A stretch of DNA of 64,000 nucleotides from Paenibacillus tyrphae (GTDB taxonomy: Bacteria; Bacillota; Bacilli; Paenibacillales; NBRC-103111): positions 1 to 64,000 of the forward strand of contig NZ_JAMZAW010000002.1 of NCBI RefSeq assembly GCF_024158745.1, written 5' to 3'. The notes under the pieces were generated by a model. That model saw only the letters and a program-made list of their open reading frames with translations. It ran no database searches and was not told the origin of the DNA. The stretch's first letter is position 1. Each line of letters begins with the position of its first letter. Positions 33,975 through 43,885 of the stretch are shown piece by piece. A program made the position numbers and the translations under genes.

Positions 33975-35936
33975 ATGAAACTAGCAGGCGCTATGACGCT
34001 TAGACAGAAGCTGATCGCCGGTTTGTCGGCTATGGTGGTCTTGTTTATGGGCGTTGCGTTATTTAACGTAAACCAGATGCAGCGGATCAAAAGCCAGTTG
34101 GGCGTTCAAAACGAGAAGGTGGAACTCAAGCTGATGGCGCTTGAATTGAAGGAAATGGTTCAGGAGCTCAACATTATCGCCTCCGGTTTGGAAATCTCAA
34201 AGAACCCGGACTATATCCCCAAATATAATGAAAAAAGAAAGCTGTACGATCAAATGGTCCAGCGCATCGGCGAAACGGCCGATACGGACGAGAAATCCGT
34301 CTGGCGGAGCAAGCTGATTCTGCTCACCGGAGAATATACGAATACGTTCGACGTGGCGGCCAAGGTCGTGCAGGATAAGTCCTTGACGAAAACGGACGTC
34401 GATAAAAACATGGAGTACCTATATAACGAGTCGCAGCGGACTATGGGCGAAATTTTCACGTATGTCGATCATTTCTACGTCTCGTATGCGAGCGATGCCG
34501 CCGCTGCGGTAACGGCGACGCAGGACAGCTTGGACCGAACCGTCGCCGTCATGATCACCGCGTTCGCCCTGGTCGCGGTATGCGTAACCGTGATCGGCGT
34601 CCTTGTGATCCGCTCGTTCACCGGCCAAATCCGCCGGCTGCAGCATGCCGTGGGGCGAATTGCGGACGGAGACCTGCGGCACAAAATCGGAAGCCGCTCC
34701 CGCGACGAGCTCGGGCTGCTCAGCCAAAGCTTCGATCATATGGTCGATCAGGTGCGAGGCATGCTGCACAGCACGAAGCAGATCGCTTCTTCCTTAGCCG
34801 GACATTCGCTTTCGTTCCGCGAATTCTCGGGGTCGACGGCCGCCGCCAATCAAGACATTTTGCGCGCGATCCAAGACATCTCTACCGGAGCGGAGCAGCA
34901 AGCCCATTATTCGGAGCACAGCGCCTACCTCATCACCAGCTTGGCCGAGGAAATTCGTAAAATCAACGAATATACGGATACGATGCAGCGAAAAAGCCGC
35001 GAAGCCGCCTTCAATACCCACACCGGTTCCCGGTCGATGGAAGCGCTAAGGCAGTCGGCCGACCGGTCGGGAGACGTTCTCCGGCAGGTGACCGCCGCGA
35101 TGGAAACCTTGTCGCAAAGCTCGGCGCAAATCGGCAAAATTGTCGGCACGATTACGGAAATCGCCACGCAGACCAACGTGCTGGCGCTCAACGCGTCCAT
35201 CGAAGCGGCGCGGGCCGGTGAACACGGCAAAGGCTTCTCCGTCATCGCGGAGGAGGTCCGCCAGCTCTCTTCGCAGACGGCCGAATCGTCCAAGATGATC
35301 GGGCTGATCGTCAAGTCGCTTCTGATTCAAATGAGCGAGATGGAAGCCTCGTTCGAGGAAGCCCGCCGCTCGTTTGACGAGCAGAACGGGAAGATGGGCG
35401 AGAGCATGGAAGCGTTCAGCTCAATTCGGTCTTCGATGGACGAGCTTTCCGGCTACATCGGCCAAATTCACGAGTTGATCACCGATGCGCAGGAGAAGAA
35501 CGGCCAGCTCGTCGAAGCCGTGCAGCACGCTGCCGCCATTGCCCAGGAATCCGCGGCGGGCGTAGAAGAGGTTAATTCCTCGTCGCACCAGCAGGATACG
35601 GCCATTCGGCACATCGCTTCGCAGGCGGATGACATGCTTTCGTTATCGCGGCGGCTGTTCGAGGAAATCGACAAGTTCAAGATGGATAACATCGAAGTGG
35701 AGGAAGCTGGGGAAGCGGAAATCCCCGTATCGCTGGAGATTGATGATGAAAATCGAGGGCATCGCGAGGTGAGTCCTGAGACCAAGGGGACGGTTCAAAC
35801 AGCGGCCGAAGTCATGGCTGCCCCTGTGGCATCGGCTGATGCCAGGATGCAAGCGGCGCCTCAAGAGCAGGCTGATCGCAAGGATGACGAAGCCGTCAGT
35901 CGGGAAGAAGAGGAGAAAAAGCTGCAGCCGGTTTGA
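33975..35936 (+). CDS. Methyl-accepting chemotaxis protein
   Basis: This 653-residue receptor has an N-terminal helix ([20 protein letters not shown]), a helical extracellular ligand domain to about 180, a second helix ([20 protein letters not shown]), HAMP at about 210-265, and the signalling domain with hairpin tip [20 protein letters not shown]. The C-terminal 70 residues are acidic and low-complexity. Its promoter region adjoins the pst Pho box, so phosphate control is possible but not shown. No partner che genes are present. Confidence 0.9.
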   Translation: MKLAGAMTLRQKLIAGLSAMVVLFMGVALFNVNQMQRIKSQLGVQNEKVELKLMALELKEMVQELNIIASGLEISKNPDYIPKYNEKRKLYDQMVQRIGETADTDEKSVWRSKLILLTGEYTNTFDVAAKVVQDKSLTKTDVDKNMEYLYNESQRTMGEIFTYVDHFYVSYASDAAAAVTATQDSLDRTVAVMITAFALVAVCVTVIGVLVIRSFTGQIRRLQHAVGRIADGDLRHKIGSRSRDELGLLSQSFDHMVDQVRGMLHSTKQIASSLAGHSLSFREFSGSTAAANQDILRAIQDISTGAEQQAHYSEHSAYLITSLAEEIRKINEYTDTMQRKSREAAFNTHTGSRSMEALRQSADRSGDVLRQVTAAMETLSQSSAQIGKIVGTITEIATQTNVLALNASIEAARAGEHGKGFSVIAEEVRQLSSQTAESSKMIGLIVKSLLIQMSEMEASFEEARRSFDEQNGKMGESMEAFSSIRSSMDELSGYIGQIHELITDAQEKNGQLVEAVQHAAAIAQESAAGVEEVNSSSHQQDTAIRHIASQADDMLSLSRRLFEEIDKFKMDNIEVEEAGEAEIPVSLEIDDENRGHREVSPETKGTVQTAAEVMAAPVASADARMQAAPQEQADRKDDEAVSREEEEKKLQPV

Positions 35937-35964
35937 TGCCAAGAAATTCGGCAGGCATACGAAA

Positions 35965-35998
35965 AGCCCCGGTTTCGCATCCATGCGAAGCCGGGGCT
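35965..35998. terminator. Bidirectional hairpin between convergent genes
   Basis: AGCCCCGGTTTCGCAT is inverted as ATGCGAAGCCGGGGCT with a two-base loop. The T-rich flank is weak on both sides. Confidence 0.7.
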
Positions 35999-36006
35999 CC
36001 TGACGT

Positions 36007-37089
36007 TTATTCGAAATAGACGGCTTTGCCGGTGCGGGAAGACTCGTAGATCGCTTCGAGAATTTCCGACACGACGCAGGCCTGCTCCGGCGTGACGACC
36101 GGATCGATATCCTTGTCGATCGCTTCCAACCACAAGCGCGCTTCGAGATCAGCCGGGCTTTCGCCGTTGCCTTCGTAGAAATCGACGCCTTTAGCATCCA
36201 ACTGGATTTCGTTCATGAACAAGCGGCTGTGCTTCTCGCCGTTAATGCGCAAGCCATCCCACATGTCGGCGCCGCCCTCGGTGCCGCACAGCGTCGTTTT
36301 GGCTTCGCCGGTTTGCAGCAGGTTGATCGCCCAGCTCGATTCGAGCACGATCGTCGCTCCGTTCTGCATCGTAATCATGCCGAATGCGGAATCCTCGACC
36401 GTGAATTTCTCCGGGTCCCAGGAGCCCCAAGCGTTGGCAGCGTTTGCTTTCTTCGACAGCTTATGAAACGCGGTCCCGAGCACGGCCTTCGGCTTATAAT
36501 TATCCATCATCCACAGCGTCATATCGAGCGCGTGCGTTCCGATATCGATCAGCGGGCCCCCGCCTTGCTTCTCTTCATCCAGAAAGACTCCCCAGGTCGG
36601 CACGGCGCGACGGCGGATCGCATGCGCTTTAGCGTAATAAATGTCGCCGAGCTCGCCTTCCCCGCAAACCTTTTTCAAATACTGGCTGTCCGCACGGAAA
36701 CGGTTTTGATAGCCGATCGTCAGCTTTTTGCCGGTCCGCTTCGCCGCTTCCACCATACGTCTGGCGTCCGCTGCGGTTTTGGCCATCGGCTTCTCGCACA
36801 TCACGTGCTTGCCGGATTCCAAAGCGTCGATCGTAATGTCGGCGTGGGAATCGTTCGGCGTACAAATATGGACGATATCGAGCGTCGTATCGGCCAGCAA
36901 CTGCTTATAATCCGAATATACTTTCGCTCCCGGAGCGCCGAACTTGCTTGCGGCCTCGTGCGCCCGCTCTTCGACAATATCGCAAAATGCGACCATTTCA
37001 GCGTTAGGTTGATTTTTCAGCGCAGGCATGTGCTTGCCGTTGGCAATTCCCCCGCAGCCGATAATTCCAATCCGGTATACTTTAGACAT
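36007..37089 (-). CDS. Gfo/Idh/MocA-family oxidoreductase
   Basis: This 360-residue protein has a Rossmann start (YRIGIIGCGGIANGKHMPAL) and the CEKP motif (GKHVMCEKPMAKTAADARRM). The second domain carries GGPLIDIGTHALDMTLWMMD, with the catalytic His in DIGTHALD. It would oxidise a sugar or inositol derivative with NAD(P). The ATG at 37089 follows GGAGGCG. It is 173 bases downstream of a second family member. Confidence 0.88.
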   Translation of the reverse strand: MSKVYRIGIIGCGGIANGKHMPALKNQPNAEMVAFCDIVEERAHEAASKFGAPGAKVYSDYKQLLADTTLDIVHICTPNDSHADITIDALESGKHVMCEKPMAKTAADARRMVEAAKRTGKKLTIGYQNRFRADSQYLKKVCGEGELGDIYYAKAHAIRRRAVPTWGVFLDEEKQGGGPLIDIGTHALDMTLWMMDNYKPKAVLGTAFHKLSKKANAANAWGSWDPEKFTVEDSAFGMITMQNGATIVLESSWAINLLQTGEAKTTLCGTEGGADMWDGLRINGEKHSRLFMNEIQLDAKGVDFYEGNGESPADLEARLWLEAIDKDIDPVVTPEQACVVSEILEAIYESSRTGKAVYFE

Positions 37090-37262
37090 GAAGACGGCGC
37101 CTCCTTCGTCATTCGCGGTTTGATTCGTAATCTCAAACCTTAGTATAGACAAGTTGCGGGCAAAAAGATATTTCGGAATTGGCGTTCATTATATGCGATT
37201 GTGTCATCACGGATTCCGGTTCCGTAATAAAGCACCACTGTGCGCGTTATGTATCGGACTTC

Positions 37263-38267
37263 TCATTCGGTCGACGCCATTACGCGCACTCTGCGCTCGG
37301 TGCGGGCTGCCTGCAGCAGCGCATCCATAACCCGCGCTTGTCGGAGCGCTTCTTCGGCTCCGTCGCTGTTTTCTAAACTCCCCTGCTTCCGAAGCAGCAC
37401 CGCATCCGCGAAGCTCTCCGCCTGCAAGCGAAACGGCGCGAGCCGGTCGGTGACCCATTCCTTCCACCGGCTGTCGAGCCGACAGCGAATCCGCAGCTCC
37501 TCCGCGGTCACGTCGAGCTCAACCTGCAACTTCCCCTTTGTCCCCCATAGCTCGAAGCTGGCTCCATGGGGCAGATCCAGAGCCGCATCCAGTTGGGCCG
37601 TTCGCCCCTCGCCAAAGTAGAGCGTACCCGCGAATCGCCGGTCTACGCCATGAAGGGGATGCAGATCCAGAGCCGCATCCGCGGCTATCGGCTCCTCCCG
37701 GGTGAAGTACCGCGCCCAAGCGACCGGATAACAGCCGATGTCGTACAGTGTGCCGCCGCCCCAGTCTTTGCGCCAGCGGCTGCTGGCCTCGTCGGCCACA
37801 AACGAAAAGCGCCCGTAAAACCGGGCCCAGTGCCCTATCGCACCTTCCCTGATCCAATCGCGCATCTGCTCGAATCCGGGATAGTACTTCCACACAAAAG
37901 CTTCCCGGACCAGCACGTTATGCTTTTGGGCCGCATCGGCAATCGCTTTGGCCTCGCTCCCGCTCAAAGCAAACGGCTTTTCCAGCAGCACGTGCTTTCC
38001 GGCTTCGCACGCTTTCACCGCCCATTCTTTGTGCAGATGATTGAGTAAAGCGATATACACCGCATCAATCTCGGGATCGCGCAATAGGGCCGCGTAGCTC
38101 TCGTAATGCCGGGGCACACCGAAGCGCTCGGCAGCGGAACGCCCGTTCTCTTCCGTCCTTCCGGCTACTCCGTGCCACATTCCGTTTGCCGCTTCTTTTA
38201 ACGCCATACCGGCTTTGCCTATAATCCGGCCCGTACCCAAGACTCCCCATTTGATTTGATCTGACAT
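37263..38267 (-). CDS. Gfo/Idh/MocA-family oxidoreductase, second member
   Basis: This 334-residue protein has a Rossmann start (IKWGVLGTGRIIGKAGMALK), HVLLEKPFALSGSEAKAIAD, and GGTLYDIGCYPVAWARYF. The usual catalytic-loop His is replaced (DIGCYP), which places it in the dihydrodiol-dehydrogenase-like branch where Tyr acts. It is only distantly similar to its neighbour, so this is not a recent duplication. Confidence 0.85.
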   Translation of the reverse strand: MSDQIKWGVLGTGRIIGKAGMALKEAANGMWHGVAGRTEENGRSAAERFGVPRHYESYAALLRDPEIDAVYIALLNHLHKEWAVKACEAGKHVLLEKPFALSGSEAKAIADAAQKHNVLVREAFVWKYYPGFEQMRDWIREGAIGHWARFYGRFSFVADEASSRWRKDWGGGTLYDIGCYPVAWARYFTREEPIAADAALDLHPLHGVDRRFAGTLYFGEGRTAQLDAALDLPHGASFELWGTKGKLQVELDVTAEELRIRCRLDSRWKEWVTDRLAPFRLQAESFADAVLLRKQGSLENSDGAEEALRQARVMDALLQAARTERRVRVMASTE

Positions 38268-38357
38268 CGATTGCCCCGTCCTTTCGACCTATTTCCCGGG
38301 AAATGGATATTGGTCGCCACTATTCGACCCAAGGAACTCCGCTTATGCACAAAGAAA

Positions 38358-38384
38358 AGGAGGCCGCGATGTCTGCTGCCTCCT
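38358..38384 (-). terminator. Terminator of phoRP
   Basis: AGGAGGC and GCCTCCT form a stem followed by TTTTCTTTG on the minus strand, 15 bases past the phoP stop. Confidence 0.75.
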
Positions 38385-38398
38385 CTTTGCTGCGTAAG

Positions 38399-39118
38399 CT
38401 ATCCTTTTTTTCCTGACGAAGTGACCAGCTTGTAGCCGACGCCGCGAATCGATTCGATCTGCACCGACTGCTGGTTCATTTCCAGCTTTTTGCGGAGGGA
38501 ACTGACGTGCACGTCCACCGTCCGCTGACCGCCGATATAGTCGAAGCCCCAGACGATGTTCATCAGATCGTCCCGCGTCACGACGACGCCCGGCCGCTGC
38601 ACGAGATACAGCAGCACTTCGAACTCCTTCGGACGAAGCGGAATCGACTCGCCGCCGAGCAGCACCTCGTATTTTTCCGGATAAATATACAGGTCGCCCG
38701 CGGTGATCACTTTCTCCCCGCTTCCGGGCTTATCCTGCTGACCGTCATCGGCCGTCGTCCGCCGCAGCACGGCGGATACCCGGGCCAACAGCTCCGCCAC
38801 GCCAAACGGCTTCGTAATATAGTCGTCGGCTCCATATTTGAGCCCCTGCACGACTTCTTCCTCGGCATTGCGGGCGGTCAGGATGATCACCGGCGTTTTG
38901 TTTCCTTTTTGCCGGAGCTTGGATAAAATCTCAAAGCCATTCATCCCGGGAAGCATGATGTCCAGTACGATGAGATCGAACTGATGCTGCAGCGCTGCCT
39001 GCAATCCGTCGCTTCCGTGATCGACCACTTTGGTTTCGTAGCCTTCTTGCGTAAGATTATAAGACAACAGCCTCGCTAGCGTAGGCTCGTCCTCAATAAC
39101 CAAAATTTTTTGCGGCAT
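38399..39118 (-). CDS. phoP: Phosphate response regulator PhoP
   Basis: This 239-residue OmpR-type regulator has the receiver (KILVIEDEPTLARLL, phospho-Asp in LIVLDIMLPGMNG, TARN, KPF) and a winged-helix domain (SIPLRPKEFEVLLYLVQRPG, RTVDVHVSSLRKKLE). ATG at 39118 follows GGGGGAG. It lies downstream of the kinase gene by 95 bases. The call as PhoP rests on the polA-linked locus and the nearby pst operon; OmpR family members are hard to tell apart by sequence alone. Confidence 0.85.
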   Translation of the reverse strand: MPQKILVIEDEPTLARLLSYNLTQEGYETKVVDHGSDGLQAALQHQFDLIVLDIMLPGMNGFEILSKLRQKGNKTPVIILTARNAEEEVVQGLKYGADDYITKPFGVAELLARVSAVLRRTTADDGQQDKPGSGEKVITAGDLYIYPEKYEVLLGGESIPLRPKEFEVLLYLVQRPGVVVTRDDLMNIVWGFDYIGGQRTVDVHVSSLRKKLEMNQQSVQIESIRGVGYKLVTSSGKKG

Positions 39119-39213
39119 GTTACTCCCCCGGACATTCATTCTATATCTAAAGCTTAACATAGCCTATATTTATTGACAAACGGTAAATGGTTTTTTGGCC
39201 CAAACGGCTGCGC

Positions 39214-41013
39214 TCAGTGAATCATCGGCATATCGATCTCGAACTTCGTCCCCACGCCGACTTCGCTTTCTACCCGGATCGTGCCCTTGTGAAGCTCCAC
39301 CAGATGCTTGACGATCGACAGCCCGAGTCCCGTGCCCCCGGAGCTGCGGGAACGCGCCTTGTCCACCCGGTAAAACCGCTCGAAGATGCGCGGCAGATCC
39401 TTCTTCGGAATGCCGATCCCCGTATCCGCAATCGTGAACCGAACCTTGTCGTCCGCCGCCTCCGACGTTCCGCCGAGCAACTGCTCGACCTTCACTTTCA
39501 CCTTGCCGCCCTCCGGCGTATAGTTGATGCCGTTCGACAGCAGGTTGATCAAAATCTGCCGCAGCCGGTCCTCGTCCGCTTCCATATAAATATCTTCGGG
39601 CACATGCATATCCAGCTCGATCGATTTCTTCGCCGCCTCCGTCCGCATCACGTTGACGCAATGACCGACGAACGTTTCCAGATGCACCGGCGAGAACTGC
39701 AGCGGAATGCGCTTCGATTCGATTTTGGACAGCTCCAGAATGTCCCCGATCAACCGGTTGAGCCGCTCGCTCTCGTCGAAAATGATCTGGAGAAACGACC
39801 GCGCCGTTTCCTTGTCGTTCAGCGCCCCGGCCAACAGCGTCTCGGCAAAGCCCTTGACCGCGGCGATCGGCGTCTTCAGCTCGTGGGATACGTTAGCGAC
39901 GAATTCGCTGCGCATCCGCTCCAACCGCCGGACGGCGGTAATATCGTGCAGTACGATGAGAAGCCCCGTCCATTCCTGACTCGAATCCGAGATCGGACTC
40001 AGGTTAATCTCCAGAATCCGCTCACTGGGGTAGTAGAAAATCATTTCATCCCGGATATGCTCGCGAACTTCGATACATTCCTGGATCATCTGGGTGAACT
40101 CGAACTGCTGTTTCGCCTGATCGAATTTTTTCCCTAAGAGCTCTTGGGCGGAAAAGCCGAGAATGTCTTCGGCCGAACGGTTCAGAAGCACGATCTTGCC
40201 TTCCCGGTCGATCATCATGACGCCGCTGATCATGTTCTCCAACACGCTCTTGAGCCGGTTCTCGTCCTCCAGAATGCGGTTCATCTGCAGCTGCAAACTG
40301 TCCGCCATCCGGTTGATCGCATGACCCAGCTGCCCGATCTCGTCTTTTTTGTTGAGCTGGACGCGGTACTTGTAATTCATGTCCGTAATCTGCTGCGCGA
40401 CGCTCGTGATCAGCTCGATCGGCCGTGTAATCCCGTAGGCGACGCGGTAACTGATCAGGCCGGCCAGCAGGAACACCGCCAGCAGCCCGCCGAGCAGAAC
40501 GAACCATACTTTGCGGATCGACTGCTCGACTTCCGCCAGACTCATCGCGAGCCGCAGATAGCCTTCGGTCTTGTCCCCCATCTGCACCGGAATCGCGACG
40601 TAGAGCATGTTTTGACCGATCGTGCTGCTGTAGCGCTTCGCGTAGCCGACTTTCCCCGAGCTTGCCGCAGCTTCGATTTCTTCACGGTGCAGGTGATTCT
40701 CCATCTCCGCCGGATTGGAATCCGAATCCGCCATCACCTTGCCGTCTCCGCGGATATACGTGACCCGGGCGTCGGCAAACTGCTTCAGCCGGGTGGCGCG
40801 CTCCGAGAACTCCTTCATCAGCTCCGGCTCCGATCCCCGGTGGCTCCAATCCATCGTCGAAAGGATGATTCGCAGCTCCCGCTCCATATTCGTTTTGAGC
40901 GAGTCGATGTACGATTGCTGCAGCATTTGGGCCATGAACAAACCGGCCATCAGCACGGAAGCGCCGATCAAAGCGATAAAAATCAAGGTCAACCGGGCGC
41001 GGAACATCTTCAT
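39214..41013 (-). CDS. phoR: Phosphate sensor kinase PhoR
   Basis: This 599-residue kinase has two helices (LTLIFIALIGASVLMAGLFM and VWFVLLGGLLAVFLLAGLIS) around an extracellular PDC-like domain, then HAMP, a PAS domain (VLENMISGVMMIDREGKIVL), HisKA (FVANVSHELKTPIAAVKGFA) and HATPase (GIGIPKKDLPRIFERFYRVD, GTGLGLSIVKHLVELHKG). The domain order matches Bacillus PhoR. In Bacillus phoP comes first; here the kinase is first. Confidence 0.85.
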   Translation of the reverse strand: MKMFRARLTLIFIALIGASVLMAGLFMAQMLQQSYIDSLKTNMERELRIILSTMDWSHRGSEPELMKEFSERATRLKQFADARVTYIRGDGKVMADSDSNPAEMENHLHREEIEAAASSGKVGYAKRYSSTIGQNMLYVAIPVQMGDKTEGYLRLAMSLAEVEQSIRKVWFVLLGGLLAVFLLAGLISYRVAYGITRPIELITSVAQQITDMNYKYRVQLNKKDEIGQLGHAINRMADSLQLQMNRILEDENRLKSVLENMISGVMMIDREGKIVLLNRSAEDILGFSAQELLGKKFDQAKQQFEFTQMIQECIEVREHIRDEMIFYYPSERILEINLSPISDSSQEWTGLLIVLHDITAVRRLERMRSEFVANVSHELKTPIAAVKGFAETLLAGALNDKETARSFLQIIFDESERLNRLIGDILELSKIESKRIPLQFSPVHLETFVGHCVNVMRTEAAKKSIELDMHVPEDIYMEADEDRLRQILINLLSNGINYTPEGGKVKVKVEQLLGGTSEAADDKVRFTIADTGIGIPKKDLPRIFERFYRVDKARSRSSGGTGLGLSIVKHLVELHKGTIRVESEVGVGTKFEIDMPMIH

Positions 41014-41074
41014 AAGGTGCGTTTTCCCTCCAAGCAAGCTGCGCGGGCGTCAAAGTCCCGACAAACGTTTTTAC

Positions 41075-42070
41075 TCAATATCGTACTTGTTCGGCCGGCG
41101 GAGCGCCAGTTAATTTTGTGTAAAGGGACGAGCGCCAATATTTTTTCATCAACCAATGATTGAGCGTGGCCATCGGCTGTTGGATCAAAATCGACAGAAC
41201 GACGGGCACCGCGGTCAACGGCTCAAAATACGCGAGCGCCAGCACCAGCCCGAGCGAAATGTTGCGCATGCCGGACGAATACGTAATGGCAATGACCAGA
41301 TCGGGCTTGCGCAGCCAAACCGAGCCTGCGAAGCCTATTAGATAGGACAAGAGCACCAGCAGCACGACCAGCGGAATCACGACGATCATATCGCTCTTCA
41401 TCTGCGCCACATACGGCTCGATGGCGGCCGCATTGATCATGACCACGACGGCCAGCGCCAGCTTGGAGGTCGGTCCGCAGACGGGAGCCGACCAGCTCTT
41501 GAAGCGCTGCTTGGACAGCTCGTTCACGAGCACGCCGAGAATCGTCGGCACCACGATGATTTTCACCAAATCCAGCATGACCTTCGTATGGTCGAACGCA
41601 ATAGCCTCGCCGAAGAACAGCTCCACCGCGGCCGGAATGACGAATGGGCTAAGAGCCGAATCGATCACGATCATGGCCAGAGCCAGCGGCACATGCCCTT
41701 TGGACAGTCCGACCCAGATGACGGACGATACCCCGAGCGGGATGATCGCGAACAGGACGAACCCGACCACATACGGCGATTCCGCGCCGAAAGCGGTACG
41801 GCCGATCGCATAACCGAGCGCCGGCGCCACGACATGTGATAGCACGAACGTCAGCGCCATCGGCAGCGGCATCCGGAACGCTTCGCGGATTTGGCCGAAG
41901 CTGCAGCCGGTCGCCATGACGAAGGTCAAATAGGCGAACAGCAGCGGCACCGCCGCCGTCCAGCTATTCATATAATGAGACAAAAGAAACCCCAGTATCA
42001 ACGATACCGGGACAATGACGGACAAATATTTTTCTATCCAGGCGTTCAGCCTGACACCGAATGATCCCAT
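41075..42070 (-). CDS. BASS-family (bile acid:sodium symporter-like) transporter
   Basis: This 331-residue protein has about ten helices. LTFVLSHVVAPALGYAIGRT and ITYSSGMRNISLGLVLALAY match the two crossover motifs of the BASS fold (YSSGMRN is the sodium-site region). It probably carries a keto acid, pantoate-like acid or another organic anion with sodium. It starts nine bases after the fumarase stop, so coupling to an organic-acid enzyme is suggestive. Confidence 0.8.
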   Translation of the reverse strand: MGSFGVRLNAWIEKYLSVIVPVSLILGFLLSHYMNSWTAAVPLLFAYLTFVMATGCSFGQIREAFRMPLPMALTFVLSHVVAPALGYAIGRTAFGAESPYVVGFVLFAIIPLGVSSVIWVGLSKGHVPLALAMIVIDSALSPFVIPAAVELFFGEAIAFDHTKVMLDLVKIIVVPTILGVLVNELSKQRFKSWSAPVCGPTSKLALAVVVMINAAAIEPYVAQMKSDMIVVIPLVVLLVLLSYLIGFAGSVWLRKPDLVIAITYSSGMRNISLGLVLALAYFEPLTAVPVVLSILIQQPMATLNHWLMKKYWRSSLYTKLTGAPPAEQVRY

Positions 42071-42079
42071 GGCCGGGCT

Positions 42080-43615
42080 TTACACGAAGACCGGTTCTTT
42101 GAACTGGGCCAGCTTCTCGCGCGACTCCTGCTCGACGTCCGCATGCAGGCTGTTGCCGTGGGAATCCATGGTAACGATGGCTGCAAAGCCTTCCGTTTGG
42201 AGATGCCACATCGCTTCCGGAATGCCGAATTCCATGAAGTCGACACCTTCCACCTTCTTAAAGCATTCGGCATAATATTGCGCCGCGCCGCCGATGGCGT
42301 TCAGGTACACCGCTCCGTGCTCCTGCAGCGCTTTGAGCGTTTTGGCCCCCATGCCGCCTTTGCCGATGACCGCGCGAATGCCGAACTTCTTAATAATGTC
42401 GCCTTGGTAAGGCTCCTCGCGGATGCTGGTCGTCGGGCCTGCCGCTTTCACGACCCAATTTCCTTCCGCATCCTTGGCCATGACCGGTCCGCAGTGATAA
42501 ATAACCGCGCCGTTCAGATCTACCGGAGAATCGTGATCCATCAAATATTTGTGCAGCGCGTCGCGGCCCGTATGCATCGGTCCGTTGATAATCACGACGT
42601 CACCAACGCGGAGCTGGCGGATCTGCTCCTCGGAGATCGGCGTCTGCAGCACGACTTCGCGGCGCTCGCCCGACTCGGACGCAGCAGCCGGCTCGTCCTT
42701 CTGCATCGGCAGCTCTTCACCCTTGCGGTATGCCCACTTCGTGATCGCGCCCGTTGCCGGATCGAGCAGTACGCCCTGCCGGCGGAACGCCCAGCAGTTG
42801 TACGCGACGGAGACGAAGAAGCTCGCCGGCAGCCGGTTCATGACGCCGACCTTGCAGCCGAGCAGCGTCACTTGACCGCCGAAGCCCATCGTTCCGATGC
42901 CGAGCTTATTGGCGTTGTCCATAATGTAGTCTTCCAGCTTGCGGAGCTCATCGTTCGGATTGACGTCATCCGCCGCCCGGAACAGTTGGTGCTTCGCCAG
43001 CTCGTAGCCGGTCGTCCGGTCGCCGCCGATGCCTACGCCGATGAACCCGGCGCTACAGCCTTGGCCTTGCGCTTGATAGACCGCATGCAGGATGCATTTG
43101 CGGATGCCGTCGAGGTCGCGGCCCGCTTTGCCGAGGCCTTCGAGCTCGGTCGGCAGGCTGTATTGAATGTTCTTATTTTCACAGCCGCCGCCCTTGAGGA
43201 TCAGCTTCGCTTCGATTTCATTCCGCTCCCACTGCTCGAAGTGGATAACCGGGGTGCCCGGACCGATGTTGTCCCCGCTGTTCGCGCCAGTCAGCGAGTC
43301 GACGGAGTTCGTCCGCAGCTTGCTGTCCTTCGTTGCTTGGGCCACAGCGGCGATGATCTGCTTCTTCATCTCGATCTGGTTCGCACCGACCGGACAATGT
43401 ACGATAAACGTCGGCATTCCCGTATCCTGACAGATCGGCGATACGTTGCACTCCGCCATCCGGATGTTGTCTGCAATCGTGGACAGCGAAAGCGCGGAGC
43501 GCGTACCCGCATCTTCCCGGGCACGGGCAGACTGAATCGCTTCCCGGACGTCGGCCGGAAGGTTCGTGGACGTTTCGACGATCAATTGGTAGATGCTCTC
43601 TTGAAAATGCTGCAT
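42080..43615 (-). CDS. fumA: Class I (iron-sulphur) fumarate hydratase
   Basis: This 511-residue enzyme combines the alpha part (CNVSPICQDTGMPTFIVHCP, QGCSAGFIGVGIGGDRTTGY) and the beta part (GDVVIINGPMHTGRDALHKY, GPTTSIREEPYQGDIIKKFG, GKGGMGAKTLKALQEHGAVY) in one chain. Cluster cysteines are visible in the N-terminal part. It interconverts fumarate and malate. ATG at 43615 is used; a longer frame to 43645 has no extra homology. The BASS transporter follows directly. Confidence 0.9.
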   Translation of the reverse strand: MQHFQESIYQLIVETSTNLPADVREAIQSARAREDAGTRSALSLSTIADNIRMAECNVSPICQDTGMPTFIVHCPVGANQIEMKKQIIAAVAQATKDSKLRTNSVDSLTGANSGDNIGPGTPVIHFEQWERNEIEAKLILKGGGCENKNIQYSLPTELEGLGKAGRDLDGIRKCILHAVYQAQGQGCSAGFIGVGIGGDRTTGYELAKHQLFRAADDVNPNDELRKLEDYIMDNANKLGIGTMGFGGQVTLLGCKVGVMNRLPASFFVSVAYNCWAFRRQGVLLDPATGAITKWAYRKGEELPMQKDEPAAASESGERREVVLQTPISEEQIRQLRVGDVVIINGPMHTGRDALHKYLMDHDSPVDLNGAVIYHCGPVMAKDAEGNWVVKAAGPTTSIREEPYQGDIIKKFGIRAVIGKGGMGAKTLKALQEHGAVYLNAIGGAAQYYAECFKKVEGVDFMEFGIPEAMWHLQTEGFAAIVTMDSHGNSLHADVEQESREKLAQFKEPVFV

Positions 43616-43885
43616 GATGGCAAAGACTCCTTTCGTTTTTCGCAAAAACGATACTTGATAACATGGAAACGCATAAATCTATAATAGCATATTCGGACGG
43701 GGACCAACACCGCGTTTTTGCGCGATTCCGAAGGGGAGGAAAAGCCCGTTTCACGGGAGCGGCTTTACAAAATATTATTTTTTGACAATAGCACTTTCTT
43801 GAAGGAAACGAAAGCGGGTTTGTCGAATAATGCAGAAAAAACGAGTAGGTCTATTTAACCAAGTCCGAAGGAGTTAAGAACTACC

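Noticed and set aside
37570-37680. 18-base direct repeat (AGATCCAGAGCCGCATCC)
   Set aside because: It occurs twice inside the Gfo/Idh/MocA gene, where both copies encode the same Asp-Leu-type stretch (AALDL). No sign of mobility.
42143-43684. 513-codon plus-strand ORF
   Set aside because: Antisense to fumarase; no ribosome binding site or domain.
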